A stretch of 64,000 nucleotides of DNA. Source: Treponema sp. UBA3813 (GTDB lineage: Bacteria; Spirochaetota; Spirochaetia; Treponematales; Treponemataceae). The stretch lies in contig DFEB01000019.1 of the NCBI GenBank assembly GCA_002368605.1, positions 97,111-161,110 on the forward strand, in the 5' to 3' direction. The translations under genes and the position numbers were made by a program. The notes under the pieces are model-generated. The model made no database searches. It was not told where the DNA came from and was given only the letters and a program-made list of their open reading frames with translations. Shown piece by piece: positions 56,980 to 64,000 of this stretch (within the stretch, counting starts at the first letter, position 1; every line of letters starts with the position of its first letter).

Positions 56980-58986
56980 TCACCCCAATTCCGCAAGCAC
57001 TTCCCAGCGGGCATAGTCGGAGTTTAGTTTTTCTTCGACGGACTTGTATTCTTCGCCAGCCTTTTGCGCCAGAGTAAAATCTGAGGAAGCCATCTGCTCT
57101 TCAAGGGCAGATTTTTTTTCTTCCAACTCCATGATTTCATTTTCAAGATTTTCAAATTCTTTCTGTTCTTTGAAGGTCTTTTTTCTAGCCTTGGGTTTTG
57201 TTCCGTTAGAGGGGGAAGTCTCCCCCTCGCTACAAGCGTTCGCTACGCTACCGTTTTCCGCTACCCCCTCTGCGGGGACACCCCGCAGCGCCCCGTTTAA
57301 AAGACACGGTTCAGGCACAGCATTGTTTAGCTTTTTAGAACTATCGTTCGTATGTTTATTCTGCTCCACTTCAGCTTTTTTTGATTCAAGATAGTCAATG
57401 TATTCCGAGCATTTTCCCACAAAGCCGGAAATTCCGCCGTCTTCTTCCATAATAAACATGGTGTCGGCGATTTTGTCCATGAAATAGCGGTCGTGACTAA
57501 CGATGAGTAGGCAACCTTTGTAGCCCAAGAGGAATTCTTCGAGGATATTCATGGTGAAGATGTCGAAGTCGTTGGTCGGCTCGTCCAGAATCAGGAAGTT
57601 GGGGTTGGAAATCAGAAGGCGCACCAGGAAAACCCGCTTTCGCTCGCCGCCGCTCAATGTGGAGAGCATGGAGTGCTGGATTTTTCCTTCAAAGCCGAAG
57701 TGATTCAAAAACAGGCTTGCACTCAGCGTCTTCCCGTCGTTCATGTGCACGATGTCGGCGGCTTCCTTGATGTATTCCAGGACGGTAAGGCTCAAATCTT
57801 TGAAGACCGGGTTCTGCTGGTAGTAGCCGAAGAAAGTGTTCTCGCCCTTTATAACTTCGCCTGAGTCCGGCGGTAAGTTGCCGGTAATGATGTTGAGGAG
57901 AGTGGATTTTCCGCTGCCGTTCCCGCCGAAAATGCCGATTTTCTCGCCCTTGCTGAAAGTGTAAGAGAAGTTTCGGATGACCGGCGCATTGTCCGAAGTT
58001 TTCAAGAAATTCTTGCTGATTCCGTGCAGCTCCAGAATCTTCCCGCCCAGTCGGCGGCCGGCCACTTCAAACTGAAAGCCCTTGTCCTTGGCGAATTTTT
58101 CCCGATTTATGAGCTGCATGTCCCGCTGAATCCGGGCCTTTGCCTTTGTCCCGCGGGCGCAGGGACCGCGGCGGAGCCAGTCCCGCTCAAAACGGAGCAC
58201 GCTTTCAATCCGCCGCTCGGTGTTCTCTTCGATTTCCGCCTCGATTTCCTTTTTTTCAAGGTAAGTGGAATAGTTTCCCTGATAAAGCTTGAGTCGGGCG
58301 CGGAAAAGCTCAAAAATGTTGTTGCAGACCGCGTCCAGAAAATAGCGGTCGTGAGTGACCATGAGAACTGTGCGGTCTGTGTCGTGAAGATAATTCTGCA
58401 GCCAGTAAATCGTCTGAATGTCCAGGTGATTAGTCGGCTCGTCCAGAAGAAGAAGTTTTGTATCCTCCACCAGAACCTGCGCCAGCGCGACTTTTTTGAC
58501 CATGCCGCCTGAAAGCTCGTTCATTTTGCGGCTCAAGTCGTTGATGCCGAGAACTCCCAGAATCGAGCGGATTTGGCTTTCATAGTTCCAGAGATTGCCT
58601 TTGTCCATTTCAAGGGTGAGTTCGTCGAAGCGTTTCTGCTGACCGTTAGTTAGTCCATCGGCCATTTTATCGCATAAATCTTCGTATTCTCTGATGATTT
58701 TGAGTTTGGGGCTTTCTGATTTGAAAATATGCTCGCGGATTGTGTTTTTTCCGTCAAATTCAGGATTCTGGGAAAGATAACTAACTCCCGATAGTTTGTT
58801 TATCGTAATCTGACCGTCATCAGCTGGCAGGACTCCCGCAATTACATTCAAAAGCGTGGATTTGCCGGTTCCGTTTCGTCCGATAATGGCGGCTTTGTCG
58901 CCTTCGTTAAGGCCAAAAGTGACATCCTTAAAAAGAGGAGCTTCACGCCCCATTTTAGAAAGTCCATTTACAGAAAGTATGTTCAT
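56980..58986 (-). CDS. ABC-F family ATPase, Uup-like
   Basis: 668 residues, two ABC cassettes without membrane segments: GRNGTGKST, ELSGGMVKKVALAQVL, LLLLDEPTNHLD and GGNGSGKST, LSGGERKRVFLVRLL, LILDEPTNDFD. A long C-terminal region with a coiled coil (FENLENEIMELEEKKSALEEQM) is as in Uup, which protects DNA or ribosomes. The first signature is SGGM rather than SGGE. Residues ~565-591 (GALRGVPAEGVAENGSVAN and on) are encoded by a dispersed repeat inserted in the linker. No ribosome site is obvious. Confidence 0.88.
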   Translation of the reverse strand: MNILSVNGLSKMGREAPLFKDVTFGLNEGDKAAIIGRNGTGKSTLLNVIAGVLPADDGQITINKLSGVSYLSQNPEFDGKNTIREHIFKSESPKLKIIREYEDLCDKMADGLTNGQQKRFDELTLEMDKGNLWNYESQIRSILGVLGINDLSRKMNELSGGMVKKVALAQVLVEDTKLLLLDEPTNHLDIQTIYWLQNYLHDTDRTVLMVTHDRYFLDAVCNNIFELFRARLKLYQGNYSTYLEKKEIEAEIEENTERRIESVLRFERDWLRRGPCARGTKAKARIQRDMQLINREKFAKDKGFQFEVAGRRLGGKILELHGISKNFLKTSDNAPVIRNFSYTFSKGEKIGIFGGNGSGKSTLLNIITGNLPPDSGEVIKGENTFFGYYQQNPVFKDLSLTVLEYIKEAADIVHMNDGKTLSASLFLNHFGFEGKIQHSMLSTLSGGERKRVFLVRLLISNPNFLILDEPTNDFDIFTMNILEEFLLGYKGCLLIVSHDRYFMDKIADTMFIMEEDGGISGFVGKCSEYIDYLESKKAEVEQNKHTNDSSKKLNNAVPEPCLLNGALRGVPAEGVAENGSVANACSEGETSPSNGTKPKARKKTFKEQKEFENLENEIMELEEKKSALEEQMASSDFTLAQKAGEEYKSVEEKLNSDYARWEVLAELG
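57215..57294. repeat. Dispersed GC-rich repeat, family C, in frame in the Uup-like gene
   Basis: AAGTCTCCCCCTCGCTACA, a 20-nt variable part, TTCCGCTACCCC, TCTGCGGGG and a GC-rich end. It matches 13384-13466, but here the gene reads the opposite strand, so one element encodes two unrelated peptides. Confidence 0.75.
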
Positions 58987-59023
58987 AATTCACAGCGCGA
59001 CAAGGAGGGGTCGCGATTCTCCA

Positions 59024-59593
59024 TTATTTTTCAGACTTTGGGAAGATTGTGATTCCCAAAAGCTGATATGATTTTGTTATCGGATAAGGGGAGAAAAGAA
59101 TTGCAAGAATTCCTTCTGTTAATTTATGCCCCTTGCTTTTCTGCTCGTGAGATTTTAAATTTTCGCACTTCTGTTGTACAAAATCGCGAGCAATTTCAAA
59201 GGCTTTTTCATAATCAGCAGTCAAAATCCAAAGCTGAATGGAAAAAGTCGTTGAAAGAAGATTTGATGTTCCTGAGCCATAAATCGAATTAAAATGCTCA
59301 TGCTCCCTATGAGACGGCACGCCTTGTGATGCAAACAGACTTTGAATCATGGTGCAATCCTGTAATGATGCTACTTTCAAAAACAGCTGGTGTGATTCAC
59401 CTTTCTGACAGCGTTCAAAATATTTTTCATCAAATTCTTCAGGTATTTCATTTTCATTTGTCATTTCAGAAGACGTATCCCTTAAATCGGCAAAGGAATT
59501 TTCAATATTTTTGTCGGCTGTCATTCTGCTTAAAATTTTACTGATAAAAGCGATTAGTAAAATAACTACACCAAGGATAAAAAGATTGTTCAT
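59024..59593 (-). CDS. Membrane-anchored protein with DUF2007-like domain
   Basis: 189 residues. An N-terminal helix (LFILGVVILLIAFISKIL) is followed by an acidic linker, then HQLFLKVASLQDCTMIQSLFASQGVPSHRE ... FSIQLWILTADYEKAFEIARDFV. This strand-helix-strand with LWI...DYEKA is the pattern of DUF2007 (putative signal-transducing) domains. It overlaps the upstream gene by ATGA. The family's function is not known. Confidence 0.65.
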   Translation of the reverse strand: MNNLFILGVVILLIAFISKILSRMTADKNIENSFADLRDTSSEMTNENEIPEEFDEKYFERCQKGESHQLFLKVASLQDCTMIQSLFASQGVPSHREHEHFNSIYGSGTSNLLSTTFSIQLWILTADYEKAFEIARDFVQQKCENLKSHEQKSKGHKLTEGILAILFSPYPITKSYQLLGITIFPKSEK

Positions 59594-59913
59594 TTTTTTA
59601 TGTTTTTTTCTTCCTGCCAGTCTTTACAACTTATAAAAAAATGGTCGCCAGAACGGCCGTCGATTCCCGTGGCAAATTCAATTCCGTCTTCTGGGCGCTG
59701 GTCTTTGTAGTTTGAAACCGAGTACCAGTAAGTACACTCAACATCGTTATCATCATTATCCACATATTCAGAGGCAAGCTCGAAAAAAAAGAAATAATTA
59801 CAGCCTTCCCTTTCGATTAAGGAATTTTCATCGATTGGAAGTTTGATTCCGCAATAATATTTAGCAAAATTTTTTGACGCTTTTATAAATTCTTCTTTTG
59901 TCATTTTTATCAC
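59590..59913 (-). CDS. Hypothetical small acidic protein
   Basis: 107 residues, start GTG with AGGA six nt upstream (an in-frame ATG follows three codons later). FIKASKNFAKYYCGIKL, NYFFFFELASEYVDNDDND and CTYWYSVSNYKDQRPEDGI suggest a compact alpha/beta protein. No family recognised. TATGCTATAAT upstream is a good extended -10 (about 59939-59949). Coupled to the DUF2007-like gene by ATGA. Confidence 0.6.
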   Translation of the reverse strand: MIKMTKEEFIKASKNFAKYYCGIKLPIDENSLIEREGCNYFFFFELASEYVDNDDNDVECTYWYSVSNYKDQRPEDGIEFATGIDGRSGDHFFISCKDWQEEKNIKK

Positions 59914-60012
59914 ACAAATTCCTGTTTTTCTAAAAAATTATAGCATAAAGTCAGAAAAGATAGAATCTATGTGAGATGTAAGGCTTATAGGTGAATAAGG
60001 TTTTGTAGTTTT

Positions 60013-60402
60013 TTATTCTCCAGTAACTTCCCCAAGGGCAAGAACGGCATTCCGAACGCAATCCGCGCACTCGCAGAGGACTTTTCCGCTTTCCGCGCCT
60101 TTCAAATCCTTGCAGGTTACGGCTCCGCACTTTTCCCGGAATTTTGAGAGAAGTTCCCGGCTCTGGCGGACTGTGCCGTTTCCGTCGGTGCGAAGTCCTA
60201 AAATCATGTTGGCTCCAATCAGCGCGCCGCAAGTGGCTTCCATGCAGCCCATTCCGGCCGCAAAGCCAGCGGACATTTTCTGCAAAGTCGCCTCGTCTAC
60301 GCCTGTCGTATCGGCAAGAACTTTCGTGACCGCCTGGCAGCAATTACACTGCCCGGTCGCCTTAAGGTTTGCGGCAATATCCGCCCTTTCCCGAATCGTC
60401 AT
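60013..60402 (-). CDS. C_GCAxxG_C_C family redox protein
   Basis: 129 residues of PF09719. Cysteine motifs: CNCCQAV, GMGCMEATCGALIGANMILGL (the GCA..G core), AVTCKDL and CECADCV. The family is found in anaerobes next to Fe-S proteins and is thought to pass electrons, but no reaction is proven. It is the third gene of an operon with a 2[4Fe-4S] ferredoxin and a polytopic Fe-S membrane protein (ATGA overlaps at both joints). AGAGG precedes its start as well. A paralogue lies beside mrp at 2.3 kb. Confidence 0.9.
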   Translation of the reverse strand: MTIRERADIAANLKATGQCNCCQAVTKVLADTTGVDEATLQKMSAGFAAGMGCMEATCGALIGANMILGLRTDGNGTVRQSRELLSKFREKCGAVTCKDLKGAESGKVLCECADCVRNAVLALGEVTGE

Positions 60403-61001
60403 TTTAGTACCTCTTTAATCTTCAATTTGCAGATGCCCTGCGTCATTGTTCCCATGGGGCAGAACGTGCACCATGAGCGGGGCTTGTACAAAAGCATCAC
60501 AATCAGGCCAATCAGCGTCGATGTGAGCATGAGACTGTAAAAGCCGTAACTGAATTGTACCACCCAATCAAAATTTTCGGGAAGTAGTCCAGGCGTATAA
60601 GCCCATTTCCATGGAAGTCTAAAAGTCCAGAAAAGCTTAACCGCCTGCCGAAGATTCTCTGCCCCGCTGGCCACAAGCCAAGTCTGAAAAACTATATTTC
60701 CGAACATAGTCAGAAAGAAAATCAAAAATCCCCAGCGGAAATATTTTGAAGAAAGGGCGCGGGGTGTGGTCTTGTTGCGGGAAAGCCGGAGTTTGCTCCC
60801 CAGTAAATTGAAAAGCTGCCCCCGCCCGCAGAAATTGTTGCAGAAGTTTTTGTTTCCGCCAAAAATCGCAAATCCCAGCGGAAGAAGAAAATCAATCATG
60901 CCCAGCCAAGCAAAGAGTATGTTAAAAAATCCCAATGAAAAATAGATAATCGACCATATCCAAAGATAGTTGTACCAGTGTTTTTGATTTAATGACTTCA
61001 T
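60399..61001 (-). CDS. Polytopic membrane protein with Fe-S motifs (NapH/YccM-like)
   Basis: 200 residues with four or five membrane helices (YLWIWSIIYFSLGFFNILFAWLG; FLIFFLTMFGNIVFQTWLVA; FSYGFYSLMLTSTLIGLIVMLLY). FCNNFCGRGQLF and WCTFCPMGTMTQ are the paired C..C-G-rG and CxxCPxG.m motifs seen in NapH-type membrane proteins that pass electrons to soluble ferredoxins. The ordinary 4Fe-4S domain of NapH is absent but is supplied by the upstream ferredoxin gene. A membrane-bound electron entry point for the C_GCAxxG protein is likely. Confidence 0.8.
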   Translation of the reverse strand: MKSLNQKHWYNYLWIWSIIYFSLGFFNILFAWLGMIDFLLPLGFAIFGGNKNFCNNFCGRGQLFNLLGSKLRLSRNKTTPRALSSKYFRWGFLIFFLTMFGNIVFQTWLVASGAENLRQAVKLFWTFRLPWKWAYTPGLLPENFDWVVQFSYGFYSLMLTSTLIGLIVMLLYKPRSWCTFCPMGTMTQGICKLKIKEVLK

Positions 61002-61207
61002 GCGCTGGCCTCCCGCTCAACAGGAGCAATACAGCCCACAGGACAGGTTTTTCCGCATAAGCCGCAGCCGACGCACAAGTCAATATCGACCTTCGCATAA
61101 CAGCCGCGAAAGACCGAAATCGCACCCCGCGGGCACACATTCCCGCAAGCTCCGCAGGCCACGCAGCGAGACTTATCCACGCCCGCATATTTTTTTGATT
61201 TTGCCAT
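60998..61207 (-). CDS. 2[4Fe-4S] ferredoxin
   Basis: 69 residues with two intact cluster motifs, CVACGACGNVCP and CVGCGLCGKTCP, each CxxCxxCxxxCP. First gene of the redox operon; it overlaps the membrane protein gene by ATGA. The ribosome site (GAGAGG, four nt before the ATG) lies in one arm of a perfect nine-bp hairpin, and a Crp/Fnr-type palindrome lies about 65 nt upstream, so expression is probably controlled at two levels. Confidence 0.92.
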   Translation of the reverse strand: MAKSKKYAGVDKSRCVACGACGNVCPRGAISVFRGCYAKVDIDLCVGCGLCGKTCPVGCIAPVEREASA

Positions 61208-61211
61208 AGTA

Positions 61212-61244
61212 CCTCTCAGACACAGATTTTTTGCATCTGAGAGG
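61212..61244 (-). promoter_or_regulatory. Leader hairpin covering the ribosome site of the Fe-S operon
   Basis: CCTCTCAGA (61212-61220) and TCTGAGAGG (61236-61244) are perfectly complementary with a 15-nt loop. In the mRNA the GAGAGG next to the ATG pairs with the upstream arm, hiding the ribosome site unless the hairpin is opened. Confidence 0.65.
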
Positions 61245-61270
61245 AAATTTAACAGGAAAAAAATGATTTG

Positions 61271-61289
61271 TATGTGATGATGTCACATA
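61271..61289 (-). promoter_or_regulatory. Crp/Fnr-type palindrome upstream of the Fe-S operon
   Basis: TATGTGATGATGTCACATA, a perfect seven-bp dyad with a five-nt centre (TGTGA-N5-TCACA). It lies between the XRE gene end and the Fe-S operon. A Crp-family gene fragment lies at the right edge of the window. Confidence 0.65.
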
Positions 61290-61309
61290 AATAGAGAAAA
61301 GTTGGAAAA

Positions 61310-61654
61310 CTACTTAGCGAATTTATCTAAAAAATCGACAAGAAGTTTTTCTTTTTCGGAAGAAAGCTCTTCACATTTTTTTATGATTTCTGAGTGTTTA
61401 CGGTAAAGACGAAGTTGATTTTGTTCCTCATCATAGTTTTTTACTGAATTGATTCCTTCACTTCCGTTCACAAGATATTCTACAGAAACTTCCAAAACAG
61501 AAGCGATTTTTATTGCCAAATCTGCCTGAGGGCAACTTTTTCGAGAAATTCCTTTTGAAATGTAAGACTCTGGGAAACCTGCTTTTTTGCCAAGTTCTTT
61601 CCTCTCCATTCCTAAAAATTTTAGTTCTTCATCTACATTTTCCCAAAAAGTCAT
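61310..61654 (-). CDS. XRE-family controller of the restriction-like operon
   Basis: 114 residues. FWENVDEELKFLGMERKELGKKAGFPESYISKGISRKS is the helix-turn-helix; PQADLAIKIASVLEVSVEYLV follows, then a charged helical tail. TATAAA lies seven nt before the ATG with the operator ACCAATTGGT overlapping it, so the gene is probably leaderless and self-repressed. Controller (C) proteins of restriction-modification systems have just this layout. It is divergent from the methyltransferase gene and a relative of the XRE at 50100. Confidence 0.82.
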   Translation of the reverse strand: MTFWENVDEELKFLGMERKELGKKAGFPESYISKGISRKSCPQADLAIKIASVLEVSVEYLVNGSEGINSVKNYDEEQNQLRLYRKHSEIIKKCEELSSEKEKLLVDFLDKFAK

Positions 61655-61661
61655 AGTTTAT

Positions 61662-61772
61662 TTTATAACCAATTGGTACTCATCTCTTTATTAAAATTCC
61701 AATGGGTATTATTATATCAATAAAAATACCAAAAGGGATTTTTTATATAATTTAAAACCTTTTGGAAGTATT
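61662..61772. promoter_or_regulatory. Four operator copies and divergent promoters of the RM-like system
   Basis: ACCAATTGGT (61668-61677), TTCCAATGGGTATT (61697-61710), AATACCAAAAGGGATT (61725-61740) and ACCTTTTGGAAGTATT (61757-61772) share a WACC-N4-GGW-like core in either direction. TATAAT for the methyltransferase operon is at 61746-61751 and TATAAA for the XRE gene at 61662-61667. Confidence 0.7.
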
Positions 61773-61790
61773 GGAGTTCAATAAATTTTT

Positions 61791-62765
61791 ATGGCAAAAA
61801 ACGCGAGTCTCGGAAAAGCCAGGGATGCAAAAGAAGATGAGTTCTACACTCAGTTAAATGATATTTCTAACGAGCTTAAATATTATAAAGAACACTTCAA
61901 AGGTAAAACTGTACTGTGCAACTGCGATGACCCGCGAGTAAGCAATTTCTTTCATTACTTTTCCTACAATTTTGAAACGCTGGGCTTGAAAAAACTGATT
62001 ACAACCTGCTATAAAAATCAGGAGCGGGATTTGTTCAGCCAGAACAACAGCGAAAAAGCAATCAGCCTTGAATATTGCGGTGAGAAAAATGGTAGCAAAA
62101 TTCCAACTGTAGAAGAAATTGGAATCAGAGAACTACAGGGTGACGGAGACTTCAGAAGCAAGGAATGTATTGAACTTCTAAAAGAAGCCGACATTGTGGT
62201 AACAAATCCTCCATTCAGCCTTTTCAGAGAGTATGTTGCGCAACTGATTGAGTACAATAAAAAGTTTTTGATAATCGGAAGTCAGAACAATATAACCTAC
62301 AAAGATATATTTCAACTTTTCAAAGAAAACAAACTATGGCTGGGATATAAGGCCGGTGACATGGCATTTAAAGTTCCAGAATACTACGCTCCACGAGAAA
62401 CAAGATATTGGCAGGATGAAACAGGTCAGAAATGGCGGAGTATGGGAAACATCTGCTGGTATACAAATCTTGATATTGCAAAGCGTCATGAAGATTTGAT
62501 TTTATATAAGTCTTATTCAGCAGAAGAATATCCGAAATTTGATAATTATGATTGTATCAGTATTCCGAAAGTTGCAGAAATACCAATGGACTATTATGGA
62601 AAAATGGGCGTTCCAATTACATTTTTGGATAAATATAATCCAGAACAGTTTGAGATAATTGGTCTTGACCGTTATACAGTTCCAAAAGAATTTTTAGTTG
62701 GTGGCAGGCTTGCCATAAACGGTAAGTCAAAATTTGCAAGAATCATAATTCAGCGGAGAAAATAA
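61791..62765 (+). CDS. EcoRI-type adenine-specific DNA methyltransferase
   Basis: 324 residues, the same length as M.EcoRI. KTVLCNCDDPRVSNF is the SAM-binding strand and loop of this family, ADIVVTNPPFSLFREYV (catalytic NPPF, 139-142) the amino-methyltransferase motif, and WRSMGNICWYTNLD, ISIPKVAEIPMDYYGKMGVPITFLDKYNPEQFEIIG the family-specific C-terminal half. It should transfer a methyl group to N6 of adenine. GGAG lies 13 nt upstream. The last A of its stop is the first of the next gene's ATG (TAATG), so the two are coupled. Confidence 0.9.
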   Translation: MAKNASLGKARDAKEDEFYTQLNDISNELKYYKEHFKGKTVLCNCDDPRVSNFFHYFSYNFETLGLKKLITTCYKNQERDLFSQNNSEKAISLEYCGEKNGSKIPTVEEIGIRELQGDGDFRSKECIELLKEADIVVTNPPFSLFREYVAQLIEYNKKFLIIGSQNNITYKDIFQLFKENKLWLGYKAGDMAFKVPEYYAPRETRYWQDETGQKWRSMGNICWYTNLDIAKRHEDLILYKSYSAEEYPKFDNYDCISIPKVAEIPMDYYGKMGVPITFLDKYNPEQFEIIGLDRYTVPKEFLVGGRLAINGKSKFARIIIQRRK

Positions 62766-63850
62766 TGGAAATAAAACAGACAGAAATAACAATTCGGGAA
62801 CTTACAAACGGCTTTTCAGACAATGCGGAAGGCGGCGTTGTGGCATACGGTGGAAAGCTTGACGTGCGCCCGCCCTATCAGAGAGAATTCGTCTACAAAG
62901 AAAAACAGCGCGATGCCGTAATAGATTCTGTCGTACAGAATTTTCCGCTCAATGTAATGTATTGGGCAGACCGTGGCGACGGAACTTTTGAAGTAATTGA
63001 CGGTCAGCAAAGGACAATTTCAATCTGCCAGTATGTGAACGGCGACTTCGCGCATATAATGCGTTTCTTCAACAACCTGCAGGACGACGAGCAGAAAAAA
63101 ATCCTGGATTATAAACTCAATGTTTACATCTGTAGCGGAACGAACAGCGAAAAATTAAAATGGTTCGAGCGCATAAATATTGCAGGGGAAAAATTAACTC
63201 CGCAAGAGTTGAGAAATGCAGTTTACTGCGGTTCATGGGTTTCGGATGCTAAAAAGTATTTCTCAAAAATCGGTTGTCCTGCTGTTTCGCTCGGTGGCGA
63301 TTATGTAAGCGGAACTGCAAACCGTCAGGAAATCTTGGAGACAGCCATTGACTGGATTTCAAACGGTCAGATTGACGAGTACATGGGAATTCATCAGCAT
63401 GATGAAAACGCTTCCGCTCTGTGGGTATATTTTCAGAAAGTAATCGCATGGGTAAAAGCTGTGTTTCCTACAAAACGACCTAAATATACAAAAGGTATAA
63501 ACTGGGGCGAACTGTACAACAAATATAAGGATGCGGAATTCGATACAGTAAAATTGGAAGATGAAATCAAAAAACTGATACTCGACGACGATGTGACGAA
63601 AAAATCGGGAATTTATCCCTATGTACTTACAAGAAATGAGAAGTATCTTTCAATCCGTGCCTTTTCGGATAATGAAAAGTTGCAGGCATATACAAAGCAG
63701 AACGGAATTTGTAAAATCTGTGGTAAACATTTCGAGCTTGAAGAAATGGAAGCCGACCATATAACTCCGTGGAGTCAGGGAGGTAAAACAAATCTTGAAA
63801 ACTGTCAGATGCTTTGTAGGGAATGTAATAGAAGAAAATCTGACAAATAG
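62765..63850 (+). CDS. DUF262-HNH nuclease (probable restriction partner)
   Basis: 361 residues. The N-terminal DUF262 (GmrS/ParB-like NTPase) domain has PPYQREFVYKEKQRDAVIDS and VIDGQQRTISI (DGQQR at 79-83), then NVYICSGTNSEKLKWFERIN and GEKLTPQELRNAVY. A middle helical part follows. The C-terminus is an HNH nuclease (312-361): CKICGKHF, EADHITPWSQGG, NLENCQMLCRECNRRK, with both zinc CxxC pairs. DUF262 with a C-terminal nuclease occurs in modification-dependent type IV enzymes, but here it is coupled to a methyltransferase, which suggests a restriction-modification pair. Confidence 0.88.
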   Translation: MEIKQTEITIRELTNGFSDNAEGGVVAYGGKLDVRPPYQREFVYKEKQRDAVIDSVVQNFPLNVMYWADRGDGTFEVIDGQQRTISICQYVNGDFAHIMRFFNNLQDDEQKKILDYKLNVYICSGTNSEKLKWFERINIAGEKLTPQELRNAVYCGSWVSDAKKYFSKIGCPAVSLGGDYVSGTANRQEILETAIDWISNGQIDEYMGIHQHDENASALWVYFQKVIAWVKAVFPTKRPKYTKGINWGELYNKYKDAEFDTVKLEDEIKKLILDDDVTKKSGIYPYVLTRNEKYLSIRAFSDNEKLQAYTKQNGICKICGKHFELEEMEADHITPWSQGGKTNLENCQMLCRECNRRKSDK

Positions 63851-63861
63851 CGTTAAGCCTC

Positions 63862-64000
63862 TTATTTCAGAATCTCAATCTTTCCGCGCCCCAAAGAAAC
63901 TTTGCCTTCTTCTGCCAGATACTTTAGCGTTTTGGTGACGACTTCCCGCACGCTGCCGATTTCCTTTGCCAATTCCTCGTGGGTAATGGAAAGCGTCCTG
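63862..64000 (-). CDS. Crp/Fnr-family regulator, C-terminal end only
   Basis: The last 45 codons of a minus-strand gene that enters from beyond the right edge. SITHEELAKEIGSVREVVTKTLKYLAEEGKVSLGRGKIEIL is the winged helix of the Crp/Fnr family, with the recognition helix SVREVVTKTLKYL. The sensor domain is outside the window. It is convergent with the DUF262 gene. A Crp/Fnr-type palindrome lies 2.6 kb away, before the Fe-S operon. Confidence 0.85.
   Translation of the reverse strand, partial: RTLSITHEELAKEIGSVREVVTKTLKYLAEEGKVSLGRGKIEILK

Overview
The window reads as chromosomal DNA of a host-associated, anaerobic Treponema-like spirochaete. This is an inference from gene content: a Mrp carrier, a Hsp90 homologue (HtpG), glycogen breakdown enzymes, an AT-rich genome, many diverged surface proteins, solute-binding proteins and ankyrin proteins. 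No 16S or other taxonomic marker is present. The only RNA gene found is one tRNA-Ala(GGC). There is no rRNA, CRISPR array, transposase or complete prophage.

Layout. 0-5 kb: the end of a CBM48 glycogen-binding protein, a LolA-like protein, an operon mrp / C_GCAxxG redox protein / dus, and a Gfo/Idh/MocA dehydrogenase. 5-12.7 kb: an accessory block on the minus strand (XRE regulator, a DnaA-like AAA+ fragment, PD-(D/E)XK nuclease, zinc-ribbon membrane protein, InlB/BspA-type lipoprotein). Three of its transcription units share an almost identical promoter. 12.7-30 kb: mostly housekeeping (radical SAM, ettA, malic enzyme, a GGDEF-EAL protein, nadE, trxA, tRNA-Ala, htpG, a WYL regulator, an ankyrin protein). 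30-36.7 kb: accessory DNA with small membrane proteins, a YoeB toxin in an operon with a PD-(D/E)XK protein, gene remnants and a HepT/MntA module. 36.7-49.5 kb: hrpB, MazEF, an ECF-like membrane operon, purA, a pectin-acetylesterase-like SGNH hydrolase, putP, and a zinc-uptake unit with tandem Fur/Zur-type operators. 49.5-52.2 kb: RelB/YoeB and an XRE-controlled operon of unknown function. 52.2-59 kb: glgP, glgX and a Uup-like ABC-F protein. 59-64 kb: two small unknown genes, an Fe-S redox operon, an XRE-controlled EcoRI-type methyltransferase / DUF262-HNH operon (a likely restriction-modification system), and the end of a Crp-family regulator.

Four themes recur. (1) Several families of short dispersed repeats are present, and some lie in frame inside conserved genes (dus, hrpB, the radical SAM gene, a Uup-like gene). 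One family keeps its hairpin while changing its stem sequence. (2) At least six genes have a -10 box ending 6-7 nt before the ATG and no Shine-Dalgarno sequence, which suggests leaderless mRNAs. (3) XRE regulators with upstream operator arrays drive divergent accessory operons (50 kb, 62 kb, and possibly 11.7 kb). (4) Toxin-antitoxin modules are frequent between 31 and 50 kb.
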